Shown in pieces: positions 12,105 to 23,032 of a stretch of 64,000 bases of DNA. The DNA is taken from assembly GCF_937616625.2 (NCBI RefSeq), contig NC_065577.1:16815501-16879500 (forward strand), written 5' to 3'. Below the pieces are notes generated by a model. It ran no database searches, was not told the DNA's origin, and was given only the letters and a program-made list of their open reading frames with translations. The DNA is from Mercurialis annua. Taxonomy: Eukaryota > Streptophyta > Magnoliopsida > Malpighiales > Euphorbiaceae. Numbering within the stretch: the first letter of the stretch is position 1; each line of letters begins with the position of its first letter. The position numbers were made by a program, and so were the translations under genes.

Positions 12105-15073
12105 TGTAATACCCCGTATTTTTATTTGATTTTTTTTTCTTCTGGAAAACTTGCGGTAATAATTTGAGTCGTTCGTTAATTAAGTCGTGGTTTGATTCAC
12201 GTTTGTTGTATTTGAGTCGGGTTGGTCCAATAATTATTTAAGGCCATGAAAGCCATAAAGCCCATGCATGCTTTAAGTTTCATTATTATCTTGAATTCTA
12301 TTGGCCCATGTATTTCTTTTCTTCACATCCATACAAATGATTATGAATTAATAATAAACCCATGCATACAGCCCATTAAACTTTCATGCTCAGGTTATGT
12401 CCAAAACCTTAACTATTGTTTGAAAAAAAAAATGTAGTGCTGCGTTACTTTTCTTTTTCTTTATTTATAAACTTTTTTTAACCTTTTAAAATCGTTTTAA
12501 AATCCTAATTCATTCCACACTTTACACAAATCCTAGCCGTCATTTTTTCTTCATGATTCGCTGAGTTCATACGTCCAAAACTCCTCTCCAACTGCTGAAA
12601 TAATTCGCATTGAATAGGAATCCGTCTCGGTCGTAGTAGACTCAATCATCTACAGTCTTAAGCCTTGAAATCGTAATTTGGTACGTTAATCTCTTCGTTA
12701 TTTGAGCCGTCGTGTTATCGTTTTAAATGATATTGTTGGCTGCGTTACTTCTTTTTGGTTTCTGCCAATTCTTGTTCTTTGCTATGGCCATATATATGTT
12801 GTCCTTAGAGTAATAACTGTTAGGGGTTACCCTTAACCAATTAATTATTGATTATTTAATTTTCTTTTAGTTGGCCTTGTTGTTTGATATAGAAACTAAA
12901 TATTTTGTTTGGCCTTGTTTACATCGTTAAGCTTTTGTTCGTTGATGATTTTATGGCAGTATGAACACTTAGGATATGGCCGTTTATATCCTTAATTTTC
13001 TGTCAGAATGTGCTCACTTTGTTTGGTTAGTGTTTGTTACAGTTAGTATAGAGTTCCTCATTATTATTATTTTTCCTTGTGTTCGTGGTGAAGAATTGGC
13101 GGGAATGGGGTTGACTTAAATGAGTGTTGCTTTTGTCCCTTGATTCAATGTTATGGCATTTAATGGGTTAATTTATATGGGGGTAGTGGCCATCGTTCTT
13201 TTAATTGAATTCCTTATTATTAGCTACTGCTTGTATTTGATTTCTTGATTTTGGTTTATGAAGATGATGATGTGGCGTTGTATGATTGGCTATTATAATT
13301 GATTTTTGGCTAAATGGTGGTTTTAGTCATTGAATTCTTATGTATTAAATCCATTGATTCCTAAACTTATCTTTTAACAGTTTTAATTGATTTTTGATTT
13401 AAATTTACAAAAGTGGCTTCGACTTATTAATTGACGATTTAAATAACAATATTATTTATAATTTGAAATTACTTTGGGCGTTAATACTTTAAATTTAAAT
13501 TAATATTAATTTTATTATAGTTTATATGTGATTTTATATATTGACAATATTAAATAAGAATTGGGGATTTTATTTAATTTGAAAGATTGTCGAATTAGAT
13601 ATATTATTTTTAATACCTAAAAATAATATTTGAGTTATTTGAAAATTAAATTAATAATTATTATTTAATTAATAATTTGAGATTTTGGCTTAGCGTGCCA
13701 ATTTGGCTAAATTTGTAATTTAGCCTTTCTAATTATTTATTGATTTATTTAAGAAGATATTTTGCCGGTAATTTTTAATTACTTGAGTTTCAAGCTATTG
13801 AGTTCTATTTTGATATTAATTAATATTTTATTTAATATTAATTATAAACTGTAGTTTATAAACTCTGGTTTTATGGTTGGGTCTGTTTGAACTTGGGTCA
13901 CCGACATGTGGGCTTAGCTTGGTAGTTTTGAAAAACTCGGCTAATCCACTATTTGAGGAATTGATTATATTTATCAATTAAATATTATTTTAATAATATT
14001 TTCGGATTGGATTTAAGTGCGAACTCAATAGTCTTGAATTAATTACGGCATTACAATTTATTTGAGAATTGTGTTTCTCTGTGATTTATCTGGTTATTTA
14101 ATTGTGCTAGTCCTACGTGGTGTCTAGTGATCTTAGAGTTAGGGGTCGTACGGATATTAACCTATTTATTATTTTAGACCCATCGACTGCTCGTGCTTCG
14201 GAGTCTACGCAGGGTTAGCTGTTTGCCAAGATCACGTGGATAAGCAAGCAGTGAGTTTGTAGTGCTATTTACCGCTTTATTAAGTACCGCATCGTATTTA
14301 AATATTATAAATGCTTTTGAACTTTTTTTACGGATTGTGGATCTGGATTGAAACGAGCTACTCGATAGGCTTGTATCGAGACTGTGTGCACCGGTGAGTA
14401 CTCTGGGAAACGGCAGACTAAAGTCTTGCTTACGCTGGTATATAATTTTGACGAGGATTTGTCCCCGTCCACTCTGGGTTTATCAGTATGCTATGTCATA
14501 CTTACGCTGGGATCATTTCAATATTGTTTATCCATAATCATATTATATTAGTATAAAATGTTTTGATTTAAGGGTTTTAAACTTAATAAAGGTAAATAGT
14601 ATTGCGAACTCATCTCAGTATATCTGACCCCGCTGTTTTCCCAAATTTTCCAGGTTTATGATTTGAAAGCTGGTCCACTCCGATTCTTTTGATTCTTCGG
14701 AGGTTTTTATGTTATTTTAACTAGTTACTGTTTTCGAACTCTTAGACCGCAGTAGAACTAGTTTATTATATATTATATTGATATTACACTCTGGGATTAT
14801 CGATTTGATCGATTATTTATTATTACCATGTTTACTCTGGATTACTTTAATATTATATTTAAGGCATGATGTTGAGCATTTTTGGATAATTAAGTTATTT
14901 ATATTAGAACTGTAATATAAATTGCTATACTTAGGTTGGAGTCTCGGTTGCCTCCGAGCAGTTTTCTGCAGGTTTAAATATTTAATTGTTTTCCGCAAGG
15001 CTTGCTACGGGTTTTGGTACAACCATACCCATAACCTAGCGCCGGTCACGATTCATGACATTGGGTCGTGACA
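12105..15073 (+). repeat. 3' LTR of B1
   Basis: 2969 bp, TGTAATACCCC...GGGTCGTGACA. G-box CACGTG at 14233-14238. By eye it differs from the 5' LTR about once per 100-200 bp, so B is clearly older than D. Confidence 0.9.
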
Positions 15074-15093
15074 TTACACGTGCTAGATTTTTA

Positions 15094-15423
15094 TCAGTTT
15101 GCAATTGCCTTCGGAATAGGAAAACAACCAATGTATACTTCTTGTGATTTAGCCAAATAGTATTGCAGACGTGCTTCAAAGTTCGGTCCATGAGCGATAT
15201 AACTCACCATTTCGTCATGACTGGCGCATACATCTAAGAAGTTGAACAATCCTGGGCGTGGCACTTGCGCAGAAGTTGGTGCTCCTAAATCTAGTGTCAC
15301 GACCCATTTTTCATGAATTGCGACCGGCGCTAGGGTATGGGTATGGTTGTACCAAAACCCGTAGCTAGCCTTGCGGATAATCAATTTATAACATTTAAAC
15401 AATGTACCTGCATAAAACCACAT
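15094..15423 (-). pseudogene. U1 ECA1/Prolamin-like gene remnant fused to LTR sequence
   Basis: The 3' part of the array gene survives from LDLGAPTSAQ to the stop. Its start codon and signal peptide are replaced by the end of an LTR at 15295. The frame stays open across the joint, giving a 109-codon ATG frame whose first ~43 residues are LTR-derived. A further 108 bp (36 codons) are missing inside, between two CATGAC direct repeats, so CASH runs straight into DEMVSYI. This removes four of the six conserved cysteines, including the CC pair. The native promoter is also gone. I call it a pseudogene; the open frame may be chance. Confidence 0.85.
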
Positions 15424-15490
15424 GCTCGGGGGCAACCGAGACTTCAGCCTAGTCTAGTAGTACATAAAGCAATATATATTTAAAGTACGC
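15295..15490 (-). mobile_element. Truncated LTR end inside the U1 gene
   Basis: About 196 bp matching the reverse complement of the end of LTR D (52890-53083), starting TGTCACGACCC on the plus strand. Its sense runs with the gene. The inner end stops at TACGC, and the array resumes at TATCATATAC, the normal start of the next unit. The rest of the LTR, the gene's 5' end and its upstream region are therefore missing. The same joint is present at 37462-37657. Confidence 0.85.
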
Positions 15491-16579
15491 TATCATATAC
15501 ATATTAGAACACGTGAATGTAGGACTATAACATTATACTAAAAATTAAATTTTCTAATCTTTAATGGATAACACTTATATAAAATTAGAAAATGTCTTAG
15601 AATTAATTCTAGTGTTTGTACAAAACAATAATTCTTTTGTATTACGTAAATGTAAGGCTTGAGGTAAGTACAAGAAATCTAAAAATCTTAATATTAAATT
15701 TCGGATAAGGAATCTACCGCTATTGTTTCCTAAAATTGATTAAATTCACACATTTATTATTTACTCAGAAATTATTTAGAATTATATTCGCCCTTCTCAA
15801 GGAATTAAATATTTTAACTTGCAAATTTAATTCATATAGATTATGTATTAATAAATATGTTTAGTTCAGATAATGTAAAATTTACATATGGTTTAGAGTA
15901 AAAGAATTTAAATGAAATAAAAAATGACTTAAATGCTTTTAATTTTTCAACACCGTACGAAATAATTCAAAAAATTAAAGAAATTTAAAATTATAATACC
16001 GGCAAATAGATATGTTCGAACTCAAAGAAATTATATAACTCTCTTGGTATGTAAAATATAAAATTAGATATTTAACCCAATTCCACAAAATTTAGCATGT
16101 AATTATAAATAATTACTTATGCCATTACAACGCAGAGATTTTATTACTGGTATACCGTATAAAGATTATTTAAACTGTAAATTTTGAGATTTATGGATAG
16201 CAAAAATTAAAAAAAATTCATACTTCTTTTATTAATTTAATAAAAACATAAGTCGACTATGCTAGTTGTTGCTTTAATAACATGACTAATACCTTATTTA
16301 TTTTACTTATTCAGAATTTAATTGTGCAATGAATTTTATATTTTTAAATATACGTCCATTATATACACATTGACATATATTTTATATTTAAAAAACCATT
16401 AAATTATGTATTTGTCTTCTAATATTCCTGCTTGTAAAATGTGAGCATCATTTTTTCGATTTTTTTATAAAAAGTTTGATTAAAAAAAATGGAATTTCAT
16501 AGTGCTATAATACAAAGTAATTGATATTATCCTATGTATTCCATAACAAATAATAGAACTTAAGATGTTTTTATTATGT

Positions 16580-16585
16580 TTTATT
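16580..16585 (-). terminator. Possible poly(A) signal of the U2 gene
   Basis: AATAAA on the minus strand, about 115 bp past the stop codon. It is kept in U3 (21905-21910) and U6 (40975-40980). In U1, U4 and U7 both LTR A and element B lie between the gene and this signal. Position and motif only. Confidence 0.4.
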
Positions 16586-16699
16586 TTTAAATTATACAAA
16601 GTGATTATTACACTTTTCATTATTCGATGCGTAGCATAAGTAGTGCACCGTTTGGACATTGAGAACATAATTGACGAGATTACACGTGCTAGATTTTTA

Positions 16700-17077
16700 T
16701 CAGTTTGCAATTGCCTTCGGAATAGGAAAACAACCAATGTATACTTCGTGTGATTTAGCCAAATAGTATTGCAGACGTGCTTCAAAGTTCGGTCCATGAG
16801 CGATATAACTCACCATTTCGTCATGACAAGATTTCCCTTGTGTAGAAACGAGTTCAACACAACATTCATGAGAAAGTGTGCCATTCAAGAACACCGATTT
16901 AAATATCTCATTTCCACACTTTTTTGTTGCATGACTGGCGCATACATCTAAGAAGTTGAACATTCCTGGGCGTGGCTCTTGCGCAGAAGTTGGTGCTCCT
17001 AAATCTAGTGCACAAGTAAACAGTGACATGCTAAGAAAAACAGCAACTGCTATAAGAAGGTTGTTAACTCCCGCCAT
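16700..17077 (-). CDS. Secreted six-cysteine Prolamin-like/ECA1-type protein, copy U2
   Basis: An intact single-exon gene for 125 residues. Residues 1-24 form a signal peptide (hydrophobic LLIAVAVFLSMSLF, cleavage likely near CALD). The mature part has six cysteines, C46, C54, C72, C73, C84 and C116, spaced C-x7-C-x17-CC-x10-C-x31-C. This is the Prolamin-like (ECA1 gametogenesis-related) pattern, expected to form three disulfides. One N-glycosylation site, NGT, is at 65-67. The family is known from egg-cell and other reproductive small secreted proteins; its role here is inferred only from the fold. The ATG is preceded by AAACAA and lies about 80 bp after a TATA box. Copy-specific residues are M39, V45, Q80 and H110. 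Confidence 0.85.
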   Translation of the reverse strand: MAGVNNLLIAVAVFLSMSLFTCALDLGAPTSAQEPRPGMFNFLDVCASHATKKCGNEIFKSVFLNGTLSHECCVELVSTQGKSCHDEMVSYIAHGPNFEARLQYYLAKSHEVYIGCFPIPKAIAN

Positions 17078-17157
17078 TTGTTTTCGATAAAATAATATTT
17101 ACTCAAGTATGGAATGAAGATATCTTTTATGGAGTAATTCTAGTGTTGCACATCAAA

Positions 17158-17170
17158 CTATTTATATATA
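17158..17170 (-). promoter_or_regulatory. TATA box of the U2 gene
   Basis: On the minus strand TATATATAAATAG, about 81-94 bp before the ATG, which leaves room for a 5' UTR of some 50 bases. The same motif lies before U3, U5 and U6. Confidence 0.65.
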
Positions 17171-18311
17171 CATGTATTTGTAACTCCTATAAAATATATA
17201 ATTAAATATGTGCAGTTTCGTTAGTAATTAAATTTTGGTAATGTGTTTCTAAAAACAAACACTTCTACAGGGTAAAATTAAAATATTTGTGCTAATTCAT
17301 TACATTACTTATATTTTAAATATCTACAAAACTTAGTTATTTAATATTTATGATAAAATTTGTCATTTAAAACTGTAGCAGCAATGAGCCTTATATATTT
17401 ATCAATTCAATTCTTTAATAATAGTTTTAAATGAATATGTATGTTTTTAAAATAAATAGGGTATACAATTATGAGTAAGACGCAATCGGATGTGTAATCA
17501 ACATATACTACATGGATTGATAACCTTTAATGAGGGTTTAATGACATCATTTAGTGGGTTAATCTTAAGATTTAGAACTCGTTTTGGGTGGTACAGAACA
17601 ATACTAGTCCAAATATTATAAATATACAAGTCCACTACAACTGTTTAATAAAAAAAATTAAAAGAATTATAAATGTGCAAATTGTGAATGTAAGTCTACT
17701 AAAATATGTTTCTGTCACGACCCATTTTCATGAATCGTGACCGGCGCTAGGGTATGGGTATGGTTGTATCAAAACCCGTAGCAAGCCTTGCGGATAACCA
17801 TATAAGTACATAAAACTGCAAGAAACCAATGCTCGGGAGCAACCGAGACTTCAGCCTAATTCTAGCAGTTTATAATAATCACATTTATATATTAAGTGCT
17901 CGAACAACTGCGAGTCTCCAACATGGCATAAATACATATTAACCCAAGTTAACATAAGAATGCTAAATAATATATAAATCAATTGAATAATTGTATAACA
18001 AGTATTAGACAAATAAGACTTCTATTTACTACTGCGGTCTAAGAATAAAATCAATTTAATAACTTTAATAAAAATAAGACCTCCGAGGAAATAAAGAATC
18101 GGAGACCAGCTGACTCGCTCAAAATCATAACCCTGGAAAAATTGGGAAAACAACGGGGTCAGATATACTGAGATGAGTTCATATAACTATTTACATTTAT
18201 TAAGTGAAAACCTTTAAAAACACTTTTTAAAACATTTGTAAAGCAATTTATCATTATGGATAAGCATTGAAACCCTAAACCACAATATACTAAATCCATT
18301 GTCGTGTCGGT

Positions 18312-18415
18312 GAGACGTATCTCAATAACTGATTCCCGACTGTCACTCGAATAAAACATGTGAGTCCCAGGAGACGTATCTTCCACCGGCGCCCTCACTA
18401 GGTGAGACGTATCTC
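18312..18415 (-). repeat. Three GAGATACGTCTC-type motifs in LTR C
   Basis: GAGACGTATCTC at 18312-18323 and 18404-18415, and the one-base variant GAGACGTATCTT at 18371-18382 (plus-strand reading). LTR D has the same trio at 52360-52371, 52394-52405 and 52449-52460, and again in its 3' LTR. The motif is a near-palindrome around ACGT. Its function is unknown. Confidence 0.7.
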
Positions 18416-19123
18416 TAACCTACCTCAAATACCATATATGATCATACCGGTGCGCACACAGTCTCGATGATGCCCATCGAGTAGCCCGTTCCAATTCAGA
18501 TCCATAATGCCGAAAACAGTTCGAAATCTGTTTATACAATATATACATATATACAAAATACAATTTACTTAATAAAGCGGTAAATAGCGATATAAACTCA
18601 CCGTTTGCTAATCCACGTGAAAACCTGGCAAGCAACTAATTCTGGTTCGCCTCTGAAGCACGAACAGTAGACGGGTCTAGACAAATAAAATAATTATTAA
18701 AAACAGACCCTAGCTCTAGAGTACTAGACACCACATAGGACTAGCACAATTAACACGTCGGAAATAAACAAGCCAGAACACACAAAAATACCTATTAGGT
18801 AATAAAGCCCAATTAATATAAGTCTATTGAGTTCTCGCTTTAAAATCCAATTTACAAATATTATTTAAAAATCTTTAAATAATAATTAATATCCAATTAG
18901 TGGGTTAGCCGAGTTATCATTAACTACCAAGCTAACCTCACTTGCCGGGTGACCCAAGTCTAACCCGACTCAACACATTTACCAAATATAAACCCGAGTT
19001 TATATTAATAAAATAATTCGGTAAAATAATAAACTATTTTAAAAGCAGAACTCAATAACTTTAATTTCAAGTAACCCAAGTTACAACCCACAAATCTAAC
19101 CATTTTAAGTTTATAAAAAGTTT

Positions 19124-19204
19124 AGAGACTAAACTGTACTTTAGCCGATTAGGGATTAAACTGTACTTTAGCCAATTAGGGACTAAACTGTACTTTAGCC
19201 AATT
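19124..19204. repeat. Three tandem copies of a 27-bp motif in LTR C
   Basis: Copies at 19124-19150, 19151-19177 and 19178-19204 with the core ACTAAACTGTACTTTAGCC. LTR D carries shorter runs of the same motif in the opposite orientation near 51603-51680. A diverged copy lies near 19308-19330. Confidence 0.8.
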
Positions 19205-20546
19205 TGATTTTTAAAATCAAATTAATCACTTTTGTTTATAATTAAAACAAAATATAAATTTATCAACCAAAAAAAAAACCCACTTAATTTAATTATAAAA
19301 ATATTCAAGGGCTAAATTGTAATTTAGCCAATTTCGGTATTTGGAAATAAATATAATTATCCGAGTAATTATATTAGGTTAAATTATAAAATTGCCATCG
19401 TTCATAATATTTAATTATAATTCAAATCAGAATCTGTTAATCAATAGTTAACATTTAACTTAAGGAATCAATAGGTTTAATGCAAAACAATTCAGTGATT
19501 TACTTGAACCTTTAGCCATAAAAAATTTCAAATCCACCAATCACAACAAGACACCTAATCATCTTCTTAACAAATCTTAACATGAACATAATACAATTCC
19601 CAAACCAATTTACGTACACAGTAACAACACCACAACCAAAACTAAATCCAAGAATCCAAATCAACAATTCATAACAATTAAGAATCCCATTCAAGAACAA
19701 TATCAAGGACAATAATCAAAGGTTATCAAGCTTAAGGCATCAAAATCTCATTCCTTTGATAAAGCAATAAAAAAAATGGCAGTGATGATTTCATCGAGAA
19801 ACCGAGGACGATGAACAACGTCCGGACCGAGGGAACAAACATAAAACCGAGCTTAATCCATAACGACCTAAATCATACAAAGTGATTCATAACTTTTAAT
19901 ACAACAAAATCATAGCCGAAGCTCATGAAGGAATCAACAGCAATCATGCTCAACCAGGAACAACTTTGACAAACAAAAACGATAACCGAACGGCGACTGA
20001 AACGAGATTGAATACGTACCTTTTTGTGAAACTAAAGATATGGATTTGTAGGGAATCGAGTCTACTCCGTTTAGCACGAAATAGTTCTGAATTTGGTTGA
20101 GAAACGGCTACGAACGAATCAAAATACGGAGAGATCGATTTTAAGAAATAAACTGAAAATAATCCGAAAACGGTGATACGGCAACGGCTATAACGAAAAA
20201 GATAACGTACCGTTAAGCAAACTAAAAGTTGGGAATCGTAGATATACGAGTCTAGAACGTCTGAGATCAAACGGGATCAGTTTCTATCTAGAAACGAGAG
20301 AGAACGATCAAAAACTCAGAGGTGTCGATTATAAGCAAAATCTGGAAATTTGAAGAACAAAGAAGCTTACCGGAGCAGCAACTTTGGAGGATGAAATCGA
20401 CATTATTTCTCAGCGAAATCTCAAGGGAATGGCAGCTAGGGTTAACTTGCCGTGAGTAGAACATATTTGTGTAGGAGTTAGGTTTTTATACGGGCTAATT
20501 AGGTTAGAAAAATGTGGACAAAACTGCACCACGAAGAGCTGAGGTG

Positions 20547-20673
20547 GTCTCGAACGAGACACTGCAGTCTCGTTCGAGACCAAGCCAAATCTGGCTCTGT
20601 CTCGTACGAGACAGGCACAGTCTCGTACGAGACTGTGCGAGAAAAAATATACTCAGGTCTCTTATGAGACCTG
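20547..20673. repeat. Cluster of five 14-bp palindromes, GTCTCGNNCGAGAC
   Basis: Palindromes start at 20547, 20567, 20599, 20620 and 20657. The first four fit GTCTCGNNCGAGAC. The fifth is the diverged GTCTCTTATGAGAC. The fourth is the centre of a perfect 24-bp palindrome (20615-20638). The first and second also pair with each other as a 15-bp inverted repeat. They lie about 130-257 bp from the 5' end of LTR C, in the U3 part, and are more CpG-rich than the surroundings. Confidence 0.85.
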
Positions 20674-22024
20674 GGTTATTTCCCTTGGTTCAACCATGGT
20701 TTAAAGAACCTAAAACCCGAACCAAAATTAAATTACGTAAAACGATTCAAACAATTTCCAAAACTCGCAATTTAAATTTCACAATTTTTTTACGGGATAT
20801 TACAGTTTCTATCATATACATATTAGAACATGTGAATGTAGGACTATAACATTATACTAAAAATTAAATTTTCTAATCTTTAATGGATAACACTTATATA
20901 AAATTAGAAAATGTCTTAGAATTAATTCTAGTGTTTGTACAAAATAATAATTCTTTTGTATTACGTAAGTGTAAGGCTTGAGGTAAGTACAAGAAATCTA
21001 AAACAATATCTTAATATCAAATTCCGGATAAGGAATCTACCGCTATTGTTTCCTAAAATTGATTAAAATTCACACCTTTATTATTTACTCAGAAATTATT
21101 TAGAATTATATTCGCCCTTCTCAAGGAATTAAATATTTTAACATGCAAATTTAATTCATATAGATTATGTGTTAATAAATATTTTTAATTCAGATAATGT
21201 AAAATTTACATATGGTTTAGAGTAAAAGAATTTAAATGAAATAAAAAATGACTTAAATGCTTTTAATTTCTCAACACCGTACGAAATAATTCAAAAAGTT
21301 AAAGAAATTTAAAATTATAATATCGGCAAATAGATATGTTCGAACTCAAAGAAATTATATAACTCTCTTGGTATGTAAAATATAAAATTAGATATTTAAC
21401 CCAATTCCACAAAATTTAGTATGTAATTATAAATAATTACTTATGCCATTACAACGCAGAGATTTTATTACTGTAATACCGTATAAAGATTATTTAAACT
21501 GTAAATTTTGAGATTTATGGATAGCAAAAATTTAAAAAAATTCATACTTCTTTTTTTTAATTTAATAAAAACATAAGCCGACTATGCTAGTTTTTGCTTT
21601 AATAACATGACTAATACCTTATTTATTTTATTTATTTAGAATTTAATTGTGCAATGAATTTTATATTTTTAAATATACGTCCATTATATACACATTGACA
21701 TATATTTTATATTTAAAAAACAATTAGATTATGTATTTGTCTTCTAATATTCCTGCTTGTAAAATGTGAGCATCATTTTTTTCGATTTTTTTATATGAAG
21801 TTTGATTAAAAAAATGGAATTTCATAGTGCTATAATACAAAGTAATTGATATTATCCTATGTATTTCATAACAAATAATAGAACTTAAGATGTTTTTATT
21901 ATGTTTTATTTTTAAATTTTACAAAGTGATTATTACACTTTTCATTATTCGATGCGTAGCATAAGTAGTGCCCCGTTTGGACATTGAGAACATAATTGAC
22001 GAGATTACACGTGCTAGATTTTTA

Positions 22025-22402
22025 TCAGTTTGCAATTGCCTTCGGAATAGGAAAACAACCAATGTATACTTCTTGTGATTTAGCCAAATAGTATTGCAGA
22101 CGTGCTTCAAAGTTCGGTCCATGAGCGATATAACTCACCATTTCGTCATGACAAGATTTCCCTAGTGTAGAAACGAGTTCAACACAACATTCATGAGAAA
22201 GTGTGCCATTCAAGAACACCGATTTAAATATCTCATTTCCACACTTTTTTGTTGCATGACTGGCGCATAAATCTAAGAAGTTGAACAATCCTGGGCGTGG
22301 TTCTTGCGCAGAAGTTGGTGCTCCTAAATCTAGTGCACAAGTAAACAGTGACATGCTAAGGAAAACAGCAACTGCTATAAGAAGGTTGTTAACTCCCGCC
22401 AT
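22025..22402 (-). CDS. Secreted six-cysteine Prolamin-like/ECA1-type protein, copy U3
   Basis: Intact, 125 residues, intronless, with the same signal peptide and all six mature cysteines (46, 54, 72, 73, 84, 116) and the NGT site. It differs from the U2 protein at four positions: L39, L45 (next to C46), L80 and Q110. The frame can be read eight codons further upstream, but that extension begins with TTG and would put charged residues before the signal peptide, so I start at the ATG shared with U2. Confidence 0.85.
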   Translation of the reverse strand: MAGVNNLLIAVAVFLSMSLFTCALDLGAPTSAQEPRPGLFNFLDLCASHATKKCGNEIFKSVFLNGTLSHECCVELVSTLGKSCHDEMVSYIAHGPNFEARLQYYLAKSQEVYIGCFPIPKAIAN

Positions 22403-22477
22403 TTGTTTTCGATAATATTTACTCAAGTATGGAATGAAGATATCTTTTATGGAGTAATTCTAGTGTTGCACATCAAA

Positions 22478-22490
22478 CTATTTATATATA
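22478..22490 (-). promoter_or_regulatory. TATA box of the U3 gene
   Basis: Same minus-strand TATATATAAATAG as in U2, 76-88 bp before the ATG. Confidence 0.6.
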
Positions 22491-23032
22491 CATGTATTTG
22501 TAACTCCTATAAAATACATAATTAAATATGTGCAGTTTCGTTAGTAATTAAATTTTAGTAATGTGTTTCTAAAAACAAACACTTCTACAGGGTAAAATTA
22601 AAATATTTGTGCTAATTCATTACATTACTTATATTTTAAATATTTACAAAAATTACTTATTTAATATTTATGATAAAATTTGCCATTTAAAACTGTAGCA
22701 GCAATGAGCCTTATATATTTATCAATTCAATTCTTTAATAATAGTTTTAAATGAATATGTATGTTTTTAAAATAAATAGGGTATACAATTATGAGTAAGA
22801 CGCAATCAGATGTGTAATCAACATATACTACATGGATTGATAACCTTTAATGAGGGTTTAATGACATCATTTAGTGGGTTAATCTTAAGATTTAGAACTC
22901 GTTTTGGGTGGTACAGAACAATACTAGTCCAAATATTATAAATATACAAGTCCACTACAACTGTTTAATAAAAAAAATTAAAAGAATTATAAATGTGCAA
23001 ATTGTGAATGTAAGTCTACTAAAATATGTTTC

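Larger units (their letters stand above)
4840..15073 (+). mobile_element. LTR retrotransposon B1, full length, non-coding (LARD-like)
   Basis: Two long direct LTRs (TGTAATACCCC ... GGGTCGTGACA) enclose about 4.37 kb. A primer-binding site follows the 5' LTR and a purine tract precedes the 3' LTR. Flanks are TTGCA (4835-4839) and TTACA (15074-15078), a 5-bp target duplication with one later change. No frame in the interior resembles gag or pol. Large LTRs, a tRNA-iMet primer site and a long non-coding interior fit a large retrotransposon derivative. The insertion lies about 20 bp past the stop codon of the U1 gene, inside its 3' UTR. Confidence 0.92.
15491..17712. repeat. Unit U2
   Basis: A complete 2222-bp array unit with the intact gene at 16700-17077. 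The part left of the gene (15491-16699) is AT-rich downstream flank. The part right of it (17078-17712) is the gene's upstream region with a TATA box. I see no other gene or RNA in either flank. Confidence 0.88.
17713..20803 (-). mobile_element. Solo LTR C (gypsy type)
   Basis: 3091 bp, minus strand, reading TGTAATATCCCGT ... GGGTCGTGACA, flanked by the 5-bp duplication GTTTC (17708-17712, 20804-20808). It has no interior. It lies exactly between U2 and U3, a site empty in the U5/U6 pair (39876-39881), so it came after the block duplication or was lost from the other block. Its middle resembles LTR D more than A or B, and its 5' end holds a cluster of palindromes found in no other LTR here. 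Confidence 0.92.
20809..23032. repeat. Unit U3
   Basis: A complete 2224-bp array unit with the intact gene at 22025-22402. The left flank 20809-22024 and right flank 22403-23032 are AT-rich; apart from the TATA box and a possible poly(A) signal I see nothing in them. It shares with U6 a 5-bp shorter stretch just before the ATG. Confidence 0.88.

Noticed and set aside
20514..20849. 111-codon frame at the edge of LTR C
   Set aside because: It crosses the palindrome cluster and the element boundary into array sequence. No protein similarity.
21919..22122. Open frame overlapping the end of the U3 gene on the same strand, with copies at 16480, 38761 and 40989
   Set aside because: It is the shifted frame of the Prolamin-like gene running into its 3' flank. 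Its repetition only reflects the array.
22403..22426. Eight-codon N-terminal extension of the U3 gene (also in U6)
   Set aside because: It starts with TTG, is out of frame with the U2 layout, and would place charged residues before the signal peptide.
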